From Ophiocordyceps camponoti-saundersi (nom. inval.) (taxonomy: Eukaryota; Ascomycota; Sordariomycetes; Hypocreales; Ophiocordycipitaceae), in NCBI GenBank assembly GCA_003339415.1, contig PDHQ01000100.1, positions 1 through 64,000 of the forward strand: a stretch of 64,000 nt of DNA, written 5' to 3'. The translations under genes and the position numbers were made by a program. Shown here piece by piece: positions 44,146-55,148 of this stretch. The notes under the pieces are model-generated. The model was not told the origin of the DNA. It searched no databases and was given only the letters and a program-made list of their open reading frames with translations. Within the stretch, counting starts at the first letter, position 1. Every line of letters begins with the position of its first letter.

Positions 44146-46107
44146 TCACTCCGGAAAGAGGATGAGGTTGGCGAGATCGACAACGGCAGACGGACGACCA
44201 TGAGGTTCCCAGGGGGCAAGACCCATGGCGCGAAGGGCATCGACGCCTCCGACGCGGGCGATCTCTTCGTCGCCCGGGCGAAGGTCCGGGTCCTCGGCGA
44301 CGATGCCGCGGCCGAGCGTGTCAAAGTCCGGGCCCGGATGGCCTCGGCGGAAAGCCTTGCGCTGGCGGGCGAGGTACAGGGCGTTGGTCTGTGTCAGGGG
44401 CGCGGCCGGTACGTAGAGCAGCATGCTGACGGGGTAAGGGCTCGGAGGTGAGGAGGCGGCGGCGGCGGCGGCTACGACGGCGGCGTCGTTGTTGGAGAAG
44501 TGGTAGGGGAGATCTGGGTGCCAGAAGATGTAGTCGCCGGGCTGTAGGGTCGGGAGGGTGACGAGGCTACTGCGCAGGTGGAGGTGAGGATGCCAGCGCT
44601 CCGTCAGCCGTTGGGCGTGACCGGGGACGGCGCCGTGAATGATGGTGTCCGGCTCGGACTGCAGCTCCCAGTTGGATGGGTCGAGGTAGGCGTCCCAGTC
44701 CGGGCCGGGCCGGGGGGAAGTCGGGGCGGGCCGGCGAGGGCTGAAGAAGGGTCGCAAGAGGTAATAGGCGGTGGCGAGGCGTGGCGACGGAAGCAGCCGC
44801 AACATGCCCGGCTCCGTCGTCGAAAGGGCGAGCAGGCCCTGGAACATACGAAAGATGGAGCAGGAGCCGTAGCCGTTGTAGAGGTCGATGGTGGCGCCGA
44901 CGCGACTGGCGCACTGCCAGGGGTCGTACTGCTCCCAGCAGCCTTGGAAGATGCGGTCGTAGGTGCCGCAGCGGCCGTATCCGTCGGGTTCCCACCGTTC
45001 GAGCGAGCCGTTGTCCACTTGGGCGACGACACCGGCCGATGACTGGAGAGACGTGATCCAGTCGTCGGCCGACTGACCGGCGAGGAGCTGTTGCGGCGGC
45101 GGCGGCGGCGGCGGCGGCTGGGGCGGCCAGAAGCGACCCGAGGCGTTTTCCGCATCGTTAGCCGCAACCGAGGAAGGGGAGGAATCGGAAGCGGATGAAT
45201 CGACGGAGGAAGTAGGAGAAGAAGACGTAGATGATGATGACGTTGAAGCGGAAGAAGCAGAGCGATCGGGGGAGCGAGAGTCGGCCGAGGGCGGAACGGT
45301 GTCGAAGCCCGGGCCACGAACCCGGACTCGGTCGACGTAGGAAATGGGCAGGTCGGTGGTCAGTCGTTGATCGGAAGCCGTATCCCAGAGACTCATGAGG
45401 AAGCGCTGAGCACGCAAGACGTTGGGATGAGCCCGACAGCGGACCTGAGCGGGCGTCCAGAAGCAATCGAAGCAAGTCGGATCCTGACGCGGAGCGCGAA
45501 AGCGAGCCGTCGAAGAAGAAGCAGAAGAAGAAGAAGGACTCGGACGACCAACATGACTCTGACGACGATGAAGATAGCGAACGGTATCCCTAACAGCCTC
45601 ATCAGCCGTCCTCGGATCCAAGACCTTGCGCACGACGCCAACACCATATCGACGAAGATCACGACCGAAACGAGCCGTCTGCGCCGCATCATCCACGTCG
45701 GCGAATTCGATGGAGGGAATCAGATGCGGGCCTAGACCCTCTATATGCTCGACCTCGGCGCGCAGGGCGTGCATCAGTCGTGGCCAGCTTGCTTCGACGG
45801 CGGCTTCGTGGCCGGCGATGAGGTTGCGCTTGATACGGCCGAAGCGAGGTGGTAGCGGGACCGGTTCCGGACCGCCCCAGAAGGAGACTCTTATGTCTGA
45901 GTCGGAGTCTGTTTCCGAGACGGTCTTTTGCTTCTTCTTGTTCTTCATCTTGGTGTTTCTCTTCTTCGTTTCGGCTTGTTGTTTCGCTTTGTCTGGGTCT
46001 TGGTTGCTTTCTTCTGCTATGAGTCGGAGGGATGTGTTTTCCGGGCACGGAGCTGGGATCGGCATTCGGGCGCGGCTTCCGTCGCCGATGGCTGGCGCGA
46101 AAGCCAT
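44146..46107 (-). CDS. DUF1479 protein, putative 2-oxoglutarate/Fe(II) dioxygenase
   Basis: A single-exon 653-residue protein. After a Lys-rich N-terminus (KKRNTKMKNKKKQK) comes the DUF1479 start (LPPRFGRIKRNLIAGHEAAV, PSIEFADVDDAAQ). The core continues with RVGATIDLYNGYGSCSIFRM and LQPGDYIFWHPDLPYHFSNN, which includes the late His expected of the metal site. DUF1479 proteins (YbiU type) share the cupin-like dioxygenase fold; substrates are unknown. Two low-complexity insertions interrupt the domain: Ser-rich runs (about 280-325) and a Pro run (about 338-346). It is convergent with the NRPS; a role in the siderophore pathway is not indicated. Confidence 0.8.
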   Translation of the reverse strand: MAFAPAIGDGSRARMPIPAPCPENTSLRLIAEESNQDPDKAKQQAETKKRNTKMKNKKKQKTVSETDSDSDIRVSFWGGPEPVPLPPRFGRIKRNLIAGHEAAVEASWPRLMHALRAEVEHIEGLGPHLIPSIEFADVDDAAQTARFGRDLRRYGVGVVRKVLDPRTADEAVRDTVRYLHRRQSHVGRPSPSSSSASSSTARFRAPRQDPTCFDCFWTPAQVRCRAHPNVLRAQRFLMSLWDTASDQRLTTDLPISYVDRVRVRGPGFDTVPPSADSRSPDRSASSASTSSSSTSSSPTSSVDSSASDSSPSSVAANDAENASGRFWPPQPPPPPPPPQQLLAGQSADDWITSLQSSAGVVAQVDNGSLERWEPDGYGRCGTYDRIFQGCWEQYDPWQCASRVGATIDLYNGYGSCSIFRMFQGLLALSTTEPGMLRLLPSPRLATAYYLLRPFFSPRRPAPTSPRPGPDWDAYLDPSNWELQSEPDTIIHGAVPGHAQRLTERWHPHLHLRSSLVTLPTLQPGDYIFWHPDLPYHFSNNDAAVVAAAAAASSPPSPYPVSMLLYVPAAPLTQTNALYLARQRKAFRRGHPGPDFDTLGRGIVAEDPDLRPGDEEIARVGGVDALRAMGLAPWEPHGRPSAVVDLANLILFPE

Positions 46108-46332
46108 GATGAGGCGGGTGGCGGTTTTCTTTTTTCTTTTTTTTTTTGCTTCTTTCTTTACTCTGTTTGTAGTACGGATAGTGTTGAGAGAGAGGTGGTG
46201 ATGACGGGGTATCGAGTAGAGGTTGTCAGAGGGAGACTGTAGCGGGAGAGGAGAGAGAGAGGAAGGGAGAAGAGAGGGAGAGAAGTGGATAGAGATATAA
46301 CAGAGAGATGGAGCGAGAGAGATGGAGCGAAG

Positions 46333-46370
<38 letters not shown>

Positions 46371-47868
46371 AGAAGAAGAATGAAAGACAAACAGCTCCCC
46401 GCCATTTTGTTCCCCCCCCCCCTCCCTCTCTCCTCTCTCCTCTCTCTCTCCTCTCACCCTCTCGTCAAATCATGTCCGTCTCTTCTCACAGGTAGCACCA
46501 GCTGAACTGAACAGGCTTTTTAGGCCCCCCGGCCCGCCGTTCCCTCGAGGCAGCAGCCTCTACATATGCATGTGTATGTATGTATGTACCTCTGATGAAA
46601 TCGCGCAACGTCGTACGCACGCGGCCCTGCCCTTGGTTGAGTGGCTAGGTAGGTAGGTAGGTAGGTAGGTAGTAGGTGTTAGCCAACTAGTATGGATATA
46701 TACTAACGAACTACCTACCTACATACATACATATGTAAAGCCAACGACGACTATCTGCCTCTATTCGTGCATAAATACATAGATGATGATCAAAAACTAA
46801 CCCTATAAACCCTACAAACCCTATACGCCGCAAATCATGGCTACCTACGAGCTTGCCATCGACCAAAGCAGAAGCAGGCAGTTGGAATGTATGTATGTAT
46901 ATGGTACAGACTACATACATACAACACTGTCACGCTGTTGACCGAGAGACATGACATCCTCAGCCAAGAAAGACGCGGAAAGCTTAAAAGGCCCTCAACG
47001 GGCCTTGATTCCGGCTCGACTCCATCACGGTCCCAACAGTAGGATTACATACAACAGTACAATGCCGCCTCTCCCTTCTTCTATCCTTTTCCAAAAGAGC
47101 CCTCCCTTTTTTTCTTTCCTTTTCCCACTTCCTCCTCCCCCACACGCCGGGGGGCACCTTTGTGCTTGAGATGACAGGCAGCCAGCCCACTTGTCCTCCT
47201 ACTTGACAAGACGAGTTTTGATTGCTGGAGGTTGGCTAGGATATTGGATGGATAGGATTTTTTTTAGGAGGGTTTACCTGTTTTCCTCGCTTACAGATAT
47301 GTATAGTAGGCATCTCAATCGACGATGATGAAATGTATATATAGAGGTATGTTAGAGAGCCAGACCGAGAGAGTGTGAGAGCACCTACATAAGCGAGTAG
47401 CAGGTACCAACGCACGTCGGCATCGGTGTGCTATAGCTACAAGGTAACCCCCCCTCTGCCCTTTTGTCGTCACACGAATCCGTAGGTTATACATACATAC
47501 ATACATAGGCAGTTGCCGACACAAGGGAGGGAAGCCTGAAGAGCCTCGTTCTGGCGTGCTTCAAACACACACGCACACGCATACAGATGCATGTGCCCAC
47601 TTACATACCTACATACCTACACGATACAGATGTGTTTCTAGGTACCTACCTATGTATGTATGTAAGTACGGAGAATGTAATCCTCTCTCACACTCCCGCT
47701 CGTTCGCTCACTCACTCAACTCACTCATGCAACTCCCTCACGCAACTCCCTCACACCACTCAAACAACTTGACTCACTCACTCACTCATTCACTCATAAA
47801 CATCATCATCAAGACTCGCTCGGGACGATACCCTTTCCAAACCAAACCCTCCCCTTTCCCCCCTCCTT
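46108..47868. other. Intergenic, microsatellite-rich
   Basis: 1.76 kb without a supported gene. It holds a GA run (46336-46367), a C10 run near 46413, GTAG and CTAC tracts (46648-46672 and 46709-46722, mutually inverted), CATA/GTAT tracts (46566-46586, 46720-46732, 47494-47508) and CACT/CTCA repeats near 47697-47800. Confidence 0.6.
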
Positions 47869-49506
47869 TCACAGCTTCGACTGCTTCGCCTCAGCCTTCC
47901 ACCCATCTTCCATGGCAATCAGCTCGGCAGCGCGCTCGCCGATAGCCAGCACCGTCACCATCGGGTTGATGGACGGCATCTCCGGGAAGATGCCGGCGTC
48001 GGCTATGCGCAGCCGGCTGATGCCGCGCACCCGCAGCTCCGGGTCGACCACGGCCAACTCGTCCCGCGTCACGTCGCCCATCTTGGTCGTCCCGGCCGGA
48101 TGGTAGACCGTGTGGGCCACGCGCCGCGCGTACTCGCTAATGTCCTCGTCGCTCTGCACCGCCGGGCCGGGCGCCACCTCGCGCGACAACCAATCGCGAA
48201 AGGGGCTCTGCTCTGCGACCCGCCGCGCCGCCCGGATCCCGGCCACCAGCGTCGCCGCGTCGTATCCCTCTGGGTCGGTAAAGTATCGAAAGTCGAGCGC
48301 CGGCTTGACCGTCGGGTCCGAAGACGTCAGGTACAGTCGTCCGCGCGATCGGGCCCGCGGGATGTTGGGCGTCATGCAAAACGCATAGCCGTCGCGCACG
48401 GTGGGGTAGCCCAGCCGCTGCGTGTTGAGGCAAAAGGGAATCTGATAGCAGTGCATCATGACGTCGGCCGCGTCGCCATCGCCGCCCGCGGCACCGGCCA
48501 TTTCACGCCGTAGGAAGAGGCCGGCGTCCGAGTCCATGGTCGTCTGGTTGGGCGGCACCGGCTTGTTGAGTTCCCACATGATTATCGTCTCCGGATGGTC
48601 GACCAGGTTCTCGCCGACGCCCGGCAGGTCGGCGACGACGGGGATGCCCAGACCCTCGAGCTGAGCGCGCGGTCCGAGGCCGGAGTGCAGCATCAGGCGC
48701 GGCGTGTCGATGGCGCCGGCGCAGAGGATCGTCTCGCGGCGCGGACGGAGCCTCAGCCGCTTGCCCGAGGCCAGCTCCACCACGACGCCGGTGGCGACGG
48801 CCTTTTCCACCATGACACGCGACACGTGGGCGTCGGTCAGCACCGTCAGGTTGGGCCGGCGCTCTTCGCCCCGCAACATGGGGTGGATGTAGGCAACCGA
48901 AGCGCTACTGCGGTGGCCGTCATCCGGGTTGTACGAGACGGAGAAGAATCCAGCTCCCTGGGTCAGATGTCCTTTGGCGCGGATCTCGGCATTAAAGTCG
49001 GCGATGACGGGCACGTCGAGAGCCGTGGCGCACGACTGAACCCAATCTTTGCAAAGCTGGTTGCGATGACGGGCATGCACCGGTTGGATCGTGTTGCGCA
49101 GCCCGTCCACCAGCCGTACCATGGTGTCGAAATCCCAACCGCGGCAGCCCTGAGCCACCCAACGGTCCATGTCGTGGCGGAAGGGACGGAAGCTGATGAG
49201 CGTGTTGTGAGACGAGCAGCCACCGAGAACCTTGGCGCGCGAGTGGCGGATGTGGCTGTTTCCCATGGGCTGCTCCGTCGTGCCATAATCATAATCGAGT
49301 TCGCCGCCGAGGAGCGAGAGCCAATTTCGCAGATCCAAGACGTTGTTGAGCCGGAAGTCGGACGGGCCCGCCTCGATCAGGAGGACACGTCGCTCCGGCA
49401 GATAAGACGAAAGACGGGAGGCGATGACGCAACCGGCCGTGCCTCCGCCAACGATGATGTAGTCGAAGCCATCGACAGAATCGGGCGGGAGCGTGTTTGT
49501 CGTCAT
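47869..49506 (-). CDS. Choline oxidase (GMC flavoprotein)
   Basis: A single-exon 545-residue GMC oxidoreductase. The FAD motif IIVGGGTAGCVIASRL is at about 16-31. Next comes GGCSSHN (about 94-100), the stretch that in choline oxidases carries the His covalently bound to FAD. The C-terminal GMC motifs are HTVYHPAGTTKMG, with the catalytic His, and SINPMVTVLAIGERAAELI. The enzyme oxidises choline to betaine aldehyde, and often on to glycine betaine, releasing H2O2. The divergent neighbour is betaine-aldehyde dehydrogenase, a pairing known for fungal choline utilisation. GGCSSHN favours choline oxidase over alcohol or glucose oxidases. No clear peroxisomal PTS1 is seen (ends QSKL, close to SKL). 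Confidence 0.88.
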   Translation of the reverse strand: MTTNTLPPDSVDGFDYIIVGGGTAGCVIASRLSSYLPERRVLLIEAGPSDFRLNNVLDLRNWLSLLGGELDYDYGTTEQPMGNSHIRHSRAKVLGGCSSHNTLISFRPFRHDMDRWVAQGCRGWDFDTMVRLVDGLRNTIQPVHARHRNQLCKDWVQSCATALDVPVIADFNAEIRAKGHLTQGAGFFSVSYNPDDGHRSSASVAYIHPMLRGEERRPNLTVLTDAHVSRVMVEKAVATGVVVELASGKRLRLRPRRETILCAGAIDTPRLMLHSGLGPRAQLEGLGIPVVADLPGVGENLVDHPETIIMWELNKPVPPNQTTMDSDAGLFLRREMAGAAGGDGDAADVMMHCYQIPFCLNTQRLGYPTVRDGYAFCMTPNIPRARSRGRLYLTSSDPTVKPALDFRYFTDPEGYDAATLVAGIRAARRVAEQSPFRDWLSREVAPGPAVQSDEDISEYARRVAHTVYHPAGTTKMGDVTRDELAVVDPELRVRGISRLRIADAGIFPEMPSINPMVTVLAIGERAAELIAMEDGWKAEAKQSKL

Positions 49507-50055
49507 GATTTTTAAAAAGGATTTTTTTTTTCCCTTTCACCTAATAAGAAGCAAAGTGAATCCAGGAAAGGACAGTATTGAAGGTTAACGGGGTAGCAGT
49601 GACTGAGACAAGAACGGAAGCAATCGTCTTGATAAGATAGCCAACAGTTTGGAACAAGAGAAGCAGAAGAAGAAGAAGAAGAAGCCAAAGAGAGACAAAG
49701 AAAAAAAGCGGAGGAGGAAAAAAGAAGTTGGCGAAGAAACATTAAGGGCTTCAAGTGTCTGTAAGCCAAGGAGAGAGGCTGAGTGACGATGACCGATCTG
49801 GACTAGCGCGCTAAGCCATGTGAGTCGGATAGCCTTTTACGAGACGGCGCTAGCCATCGTGCGTTAGCCTGAAGAAGCGTCAGCAGCCACTAGCTCGCGG
49901 AACTGCCCATGTGCGTATCGATTTGCGTATCGATGTGTGTATCGATAGCCGTGCACACATAATTAATGAGCCAATAGCAATAATACGGTAGGATTGCAGT
50001 CAGTCGGTCTTCAGCGATAGACCGAGAATATCCGTACCTACCTATACGAAGCTAC
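49507..50055. promoter_or_regulatory. Divergent promoter of the choline-betaine gene pair
   Basis: A 549-bp region between the choline oxidase and aldehyde dehydrogenase starts. It contains three GTATCGAT copies at a strict 12-bp period (49915, 49927, 49939), a CCAAT box near 49972 and an AG-rich purine tract near 49658-49700. No gene is seen. Confidence 0.55.
49912..49946 (+). repeat. Three 12-bp direct repeats (TGYGTATCGATN)
   Basis: Units are TGCGTATCGATT, TGCGTATCGATG and TGTGTATCGATA, each with a palindromic ATCGAT core. Strict spacing within a divergent promoter makes them candidate operator sites of a regulator that is not known. Confidence 0.8.
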
Positions 50056-51828
50056 ATGGGGAGAAACGCGGTCATTCGCCAATTGCGACGCCGTGTTGAT
50101 TCTGTTCCCTTCCTCCCTTTTAATTCTCCTCCGGCCATGCCACCGTCGTTGTCTTTGCGCCGCCGTGGCCTCACTTGGTCGATCCATTCATGCCAAGTGA
50201 CCTACCCTGGAGCCGGCCCGCTGGCGCGACTCATCGTGGCGAGCCTCACTTCCACCTCCGCTTCCACTCCTGCTCCTCAACAACGCCGCAGCTTCGCCAT
50301 GTCTTTTCCGTCCGAAATCCACACCTTTCACTCCGGCTCGACTCACCCCGAAACGTCGGACTCGAACAAAACCTTCGTCTCGCTTGACCCGGCTACAGCT
50401 CGCCCACTCGCCACCGTCTTTACCACGACGCCCCGGCAGCTCGACGATGCTGTTGCCGCTGCCCGGGCTGCCTTCCCCGGCTGGTCTCAAACGCCGGCGC
50501 CTCGTCGTGCAGAAATCTTGCTTCGTGCCGCCGCCATCTTACGCCAGCGTAATGACGAGCTCGCTCTGACGGAGACGCTTGATACCGGCCGCGCTCTGTC
50601 CGAGACGGCGGCCGTCGACGTCATCACCGGTGCCGATGTCCTCGAGTACTACGCCCGCCTCGTCGCCGACGGCCAGCCCGGTCACCATACGCGCCTCAGG
50701 CCGGATGCCTTTGTCCTCACCAGCCACGAGCCTCTGGGTGTCTGCGCGGCCATCGGCGCCTGGAATTACCCCCTTCAGATTGCCCTCTGGAAGTCTGCTC
50801 CTTGTCTGGCCGCCGGAAATTGCCTCGTCTACAAGCCCAGTGAAGTGACGCCCCTTCACGCCGAGACACTTGCCCTCATCTACCGCGAGGCCGGACTGCC
50901 GCCGGGCGTCTTCAATGTCGTCTATGGCGACGGACCTGCCGTCGGTGCGCCCCTCGTCGCCCATGCGGACATTGCAAAGGTCAGCTTTACCGGTCAGGTC
51001 TCGACCGGCTGCGTCGTCGCGTCCGAGGCCGCCCGCCGCATGAAGTCGGTCACCATGGAGTTGGGCGGCAAGAGTCCACTGCTGGTGCTACCGGACGCCG
51101 ACGTCGACGAAGCTGCCGACGTCGCCATGGCCGCCAATTTCTTTTCCACCGGCCAGGTTTGCACCAATGGCACCCGCGTCTTCGTCCCGGATACGCTACT
51201 GGCCGGCGTAGAGGAGGCCCTGGTGGCCCGCTGTCGCAACGGCATACGCATGGGCATCCCGCGTGAAGAGCGCACCAACTTTGGCCCCGTCGTCAGCGCC
51301 GTCCAGCGCGACAAGGTCATGTCCTACATTCGCCACGGTCGCGAAGTCGACGGCGCTCGCGTCCTCTACGATGGGGCCGTGGACGCGCAAAAAACGAGGC
51401 CCACGGCCGACGGCTTCTGGGTCGCACCCATCATCTTCACCGACTGCGCCGACACGATGCGCATTGCCCGCGAGGAGATTTTCGGACCCGTCATGTGTAT
51501 CCTGCCATACAAGACTCGTGACTGTCGGCAGGAGGAGTGGCTGCCTGAGCTGATAAGCAGGGCCAACGACACACATCTGGGGCTGGCCGCTGGCGTCGTC
51601 TCCTCCGACCTCGCTCTGGCTCATGACGTCGTGCGCCAGCTGCAGGCGGGCATCACCTGGATAAACACATGGGGCGAGTCGCCTGCTGAGATGCCGGTCG
51701 GCGGCTGGAAGATGAGCGGTATCGGCGTCGAGAACGGCCACGAGGGCATTCGCGCATACACGCAGACCAAGAGCACCTTGGTGCAGCTAGGCAAAGGTGC
51801 CTGCAAGGATATGTTTCCCCGGCTATGA
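50056..51828 (+). CDS. Betaine-aldehyde dehydrogenase (ALDH family)
   Basis: The frame encodes 590 residues from ATG 50056. The ALDH-homologous protein starts at Met82 (50299, MSFPSEIHTFHSG), giving 509 residues. Family motifs are intact: GAWNYPLQIALWKSAPCLAAG (early core), SFTGQVSTG for NAD, VTMELGGKSPLLV with the catalytic Glu, and STGQVCTNGTR with the nucleophile Cys. The enzyme oxidises betaine aldehyde to glycine betaine with NAD(P)+. The optional first 81 residues are Arg/Ser-rich and acid-free over long stretches and end QQRRSFA, like a mitochondrial presequence with a processing site. Both starts are possible. It is divergent from choline oxidase, the preceding step of the same pathway. 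Confidence 0.88.
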   Translation: MGRNAVIRQLRRRVDSVPFLPFNSPPAMPPSLSLRRRGLTWSIHSCQVTYPGAGPLARLIVASLTSTSASTPAPQQRRSFAMSFPSEIHTFHSGSTHPETSDSNKTFVSLDPATARPLATVFTTTPRQLDDAVAAARAAFPGWSQTPAPRRAEILLRAAAILRQRNDELALTETLDTGRALSETAAVDVITGADVLEYYARLVADGQPGHHTRLRPDAFVLTSHEPLGVCAAIGAWNYPLQIALWKSAPCLAAGNCLVYKPSEVTPLHAETLALIYREAGLPPGVFNVVYGDGPAVGAPLVAHADIAKVSFTGQVSTGCVVASEAARRMKSVTMELGGKSPLLVLPDADVDEAADVAMAANFFSTGQVCTNGTRVFVPDTLLAGVEEALVARCRNGIRMGIPREERTNFGPVVSAVQRDKVMSYIRHGREVDGARVLYDGAVDAQKTRPTADGFWVAPIIFTDCADTMRIAREEIFGPVMCILPYKTRDCRQEEWLPELISRANDTHLGLAAGVVSSDLALAHDVVRQLQAGITWINTWGESPAEMPVGGWKMSGIGVENGHEGIRAYTQTKSTLVQLGKGACKDMFPRL

Positions 51829-53675
51829 TGCAGGCTCGCACTCTACATACATACATACAAGTCGAGGCGCCCGAGGAAACACAGAATGTACATACATACA
51901 TGCATGCATGGCCCTGGACTTGTTGGCATCTCTGGATGAACCCGTGACGAGGAAGTACGGCTATTCGAGATGCCTCATGTTGCTTCTGCTCATGTAAGAG
52001 AGACTTTCGATAAGACGACTGATGAGTGCTGTGGTGCTTTGCTTGGCTGTTCTGTTTCGTTGGCCCAAGCCCGTCATCGATTGCCGGTCGTGTTGAGAAG
52101 GCGTCTGTCTCTGTCTGTCACCAGGTCAAGGATTGCTAAGATGAGATGAGTGTCGACGCCTTGATGAAATGTCTAGTCATGTCGTTGCGGTCCGATCCGA
52201 GTCTTGGACTCCACTTATCGTTTCACTGCAGCAGACGTCGCCTGTGCCGACACGGCAAGAGAAACATGCATGGATTTGGAGGGACAGGACAACTGAGCTG
52301 TTGACTGGGAGCATAAAACAACCAACAGCGAACAGCATTTTACGAAGCCATCCCCGATTAATGATGCCAACTAATGATGCCAACAGGCTGAAGATTGTCT
52401 CCACCTGTCGGGACTTGAGCGACGGCAACTCCCGTGATTGTGCTTCTAGACGGTCTAAATCTCCTATAGTCTAGACAGACCTGGACTTGTGGGACGAGGG
52501 TTGTCCCTTTACTTGGTAAGGGAGACCGAAGAGACGCCAAGTGCTGCAAGATTGGATCTAGTCTGGCCAACTCGAAGGGATCGTGATGGGAGTGGAGCCG
52601 ATAGCGCTTTTCTGGCTTCAACGTCGAGAATGGTCTCATTCTCGTCCTATTGTTATCATCTCTTGGCACGTGCCTCCACATCTCTCGACGATGAATCGGC
52701 TGTCGTACATATGTATCCCGGGTCTGTCTGTGTCTTGACCATGCATTTTCTACATGATGGAAATGCTCAAAGGCTATACGGATATTGAGTTTCCCAAGAG
52801 CCGTATTGTTCGAAGCAGGTGACGTCTTGGGGGGAAAGAACCAGGACAAGGCACCCCCCTGCTTCTTTGGCATTTGCATTCTCGGCTAGGGACTTGCTCA
52901 AGGCCAAGAAATCGAAGAGTATCCACAACATGACAGGATTCATTCTCGGCCGGGCCCGAAGAAGTTGCATTCTTAGTCTTTTCTTCCAGACCAGCTTATC
53001 CCGGTCTGAATGATGGTTGATGCTGCGATTGCGACTCAAACACCGACCAATACCAAGCCCTGAATATGAATGAGGCAGTATCTTGCGAGTGTGTAATGCT
53101 TATGGACACTCGGTTCTCGGGTTGAAAAAAAAAGATGAGAGAGGGAGGAGGGCGACGGGTCTCCTCTCCCCTCCCCTCCCCCCCCATATCTGTTGCTGAG
53201 CAGGAAACGCAAATAGGAGAGGAGGGAGGAGGGGAGGGGAGGGGGGGCATGCGGCAATAGCCTATAGGAGATTGCCATTATGAGGAGGATGGATGCGTTA
53301 ATAAAGAGGAAAAAAGAGGAGACTTGAGGACGAAGACGTTGACGGATGAAGCTGCGGTTGAAATAGACGACGTTACGACTTTGGGAGGGCATATAGTATG
53401 TATGTATGTATGCATGTTATGTATGTGTGTATGTGATGTACATACATACATGCAGACGGATCGTGTGAGCCGACATCTCTTCCGTCTGTCTTCGCTCCCG
53501 GCTTGAAGAAGACGATCGATCAAGGGGAACAGAAAAAAAGAGGGTAAAGAGTCGAAACAGAGGATCAAGACAGAGGAGGGGGGGGAGGGGGCAAAGGACA
53601 AACATACATACATACATACATAAGAGGAAGAGAGGGAGAAAGAGAGAGAGAGAAAGAGGCTCGAGATAACTGAGA

Positions 53676-53718
<43 letters not shown>

Positions 53719-53723
53719 CAGAG
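51829..53723. other. Intergenic, no supported gene
   Basis: 1.9 kb. CATA tracts lie at 51844-51859 and 51888-51901, and further CATA/GTAT tracts lie near 53398-53450 and 53604-53621. An AG repeat (about 53682-53713) sits just before the next start codon. Several short frames on both strands lack recognisable domains. Confidence 0.55.
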
Positions 53724-55148
53724 ATGATGATGGTGGAAGACAGCCGCCGCATCGACGAGGCCATAGCTTCAGGCCGGGTCCCGGCCGAGATAACAGCCGA
53801 CTTCCTCCGCGAAAGCCATGACGGGCCGGCCATGGTGGGCATCATGCTCGTCATGATGCTCACGGCCGCCATTGTGGTTTGTCGATTGCTGGCGCGGACG
53901 CTGATGCTTCAACGATTCGGCTTCGACGACTGCCTCGCTCTAGCATCGCTGGTGAGCCATATCCATATCCTATTCCTCCTCCTCCTCCTCTTCCCATCTT
54001 CTCTCCCCTCGTCTATCACAAAACCAGCAACGACAACTAACTCTCCCCCCCCCCCCCAAAACAGCTAACGCTCGCCGCCTTCGTCGGTCTCTGCATGGAA
54101 CTAATCCGCCTCGGATCCGGCCGTCACTACGCCTACATCCAATACGTCCTCGACCTAAGCACAGTAGAGCGAACGCAAGTCCTCGACTTCGCCGCCCACA
54201 TCCTCTACACCGTCGCCCTTCTTCTGTGCCGGGTGTCGGGTCTGGCGTTTTACCATCGCGTCTGCGGCTTACACGGCGGCTTCTTGGTCGGTATCCATGT
54301 TGTTTTCGGACTGCTCATGGCTGGATTCTTGCCGCAGCTTTTACTCATCGTCTTTCATTGTCAGCCTGTTACGGCGCTTTGGCCTTATGGTTGGGAGCCT
54401 GATAGTGCCGTTTACAAGTGTTTGCAGTGGGGGGTCGTTTATGTTACCAACTCGACCATCTCGCTCATCTGCGATATGTTGTTGTTTGGCATTCCTGTTG
54501 CGATGCTGAGGATACTTGAGATGCCTCAGAGGAGGAAGATTCAGCTGGGTTGCATCCTGTTGCCGGGCATCGCGTCAGTTATATCCCCCCCCCCCTCCTT
54601 GTTCCGGTTTGTTTGTCTTTCAGCCATCTCTCTAACACGGATGAAAAAAGCGTCGTCGCCATATCCATCACTCGTCTTGTCCTCGTCGTCATCGGCCAAT
54701 GTGAGTCTTCCTCACTACAGGCGGAACATGTCAACCCGATTCTGACTTGGCTTTAACAGGGGAGATGGACATGTCATGGAGCTACAACGCTCTACTAGCC
54801 GTCGAAGTTTCGGAAATAGGAGCGACGCTCATCGCCCTATCGGTTCCCGGCGTCAAGCCACTGGTCGACAGGTTCATCCTACGCAAAGACAACACCTCGC
54901 AGACGGCCGGCGGGTCAAAGTACATGCCCAGCCCCGGCAGCCATACGTCCAAGGGGACGGCTCTGAGCACGCTCAAGCTTCGATCGGACTATAGCATGCT
55001 GGGGGCCGAGACGGCTGGCAACTACGGCACCGAGGTCAGCGCCGGCTCGCACGGCGGAAGCGTCAGTCAGGAGGGGATTCATGTCACCGTCGACTTTCAC
55101 GTCAACGACGGCGAGTCGAAGAGGCTCGCGGCCAAGCAGAGCGTGTAA
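53724..55148 (+). CDS. Rhodopsin-domain integral membrane protein (Pth11-like)
   Basis: Four exons, 53724-53951, 54065-54573, 54651-54700 and 54760-55148, give 391 residues. Seven membrane helices can be placed between about 35 and 290 (for example MVGIMLVMMLTAAIVVCRLL, ILYTVALLLCRVSGLAFYH, VVYVTNSTISLICDMLLFGI). RFGFDDCLALASL and the C-terminal WSYNALLAVEVSEIGATLIA are typical of the fungal rhodopsin-domain family that includes Pth11-like receptors. The cytosolic tail (about 295-391) is Ser/Gly-rich. No CFEM domain is present, so it is of the non-CFEM class; the ligand is unknown. It starts directly after an AG repeat that would be transcribed as 5' UTR. The second intron uses a GTCAGT donor. 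Confidence 0.85.

Noticed and set aside
46797..46830. Telomere-like CCCTATAAACCC units
   Set aside because: The units are irregular and do not follow the TTAGGG repeat of filamentous fungi; the stretch is internal and short.
52358..52879. 173-codon minus-strand frame between BADH and the rhodopsin-domain gene
   Set aside because: No domain, no splice pattern and no neighbouring support; codon use is unlike the real genes.
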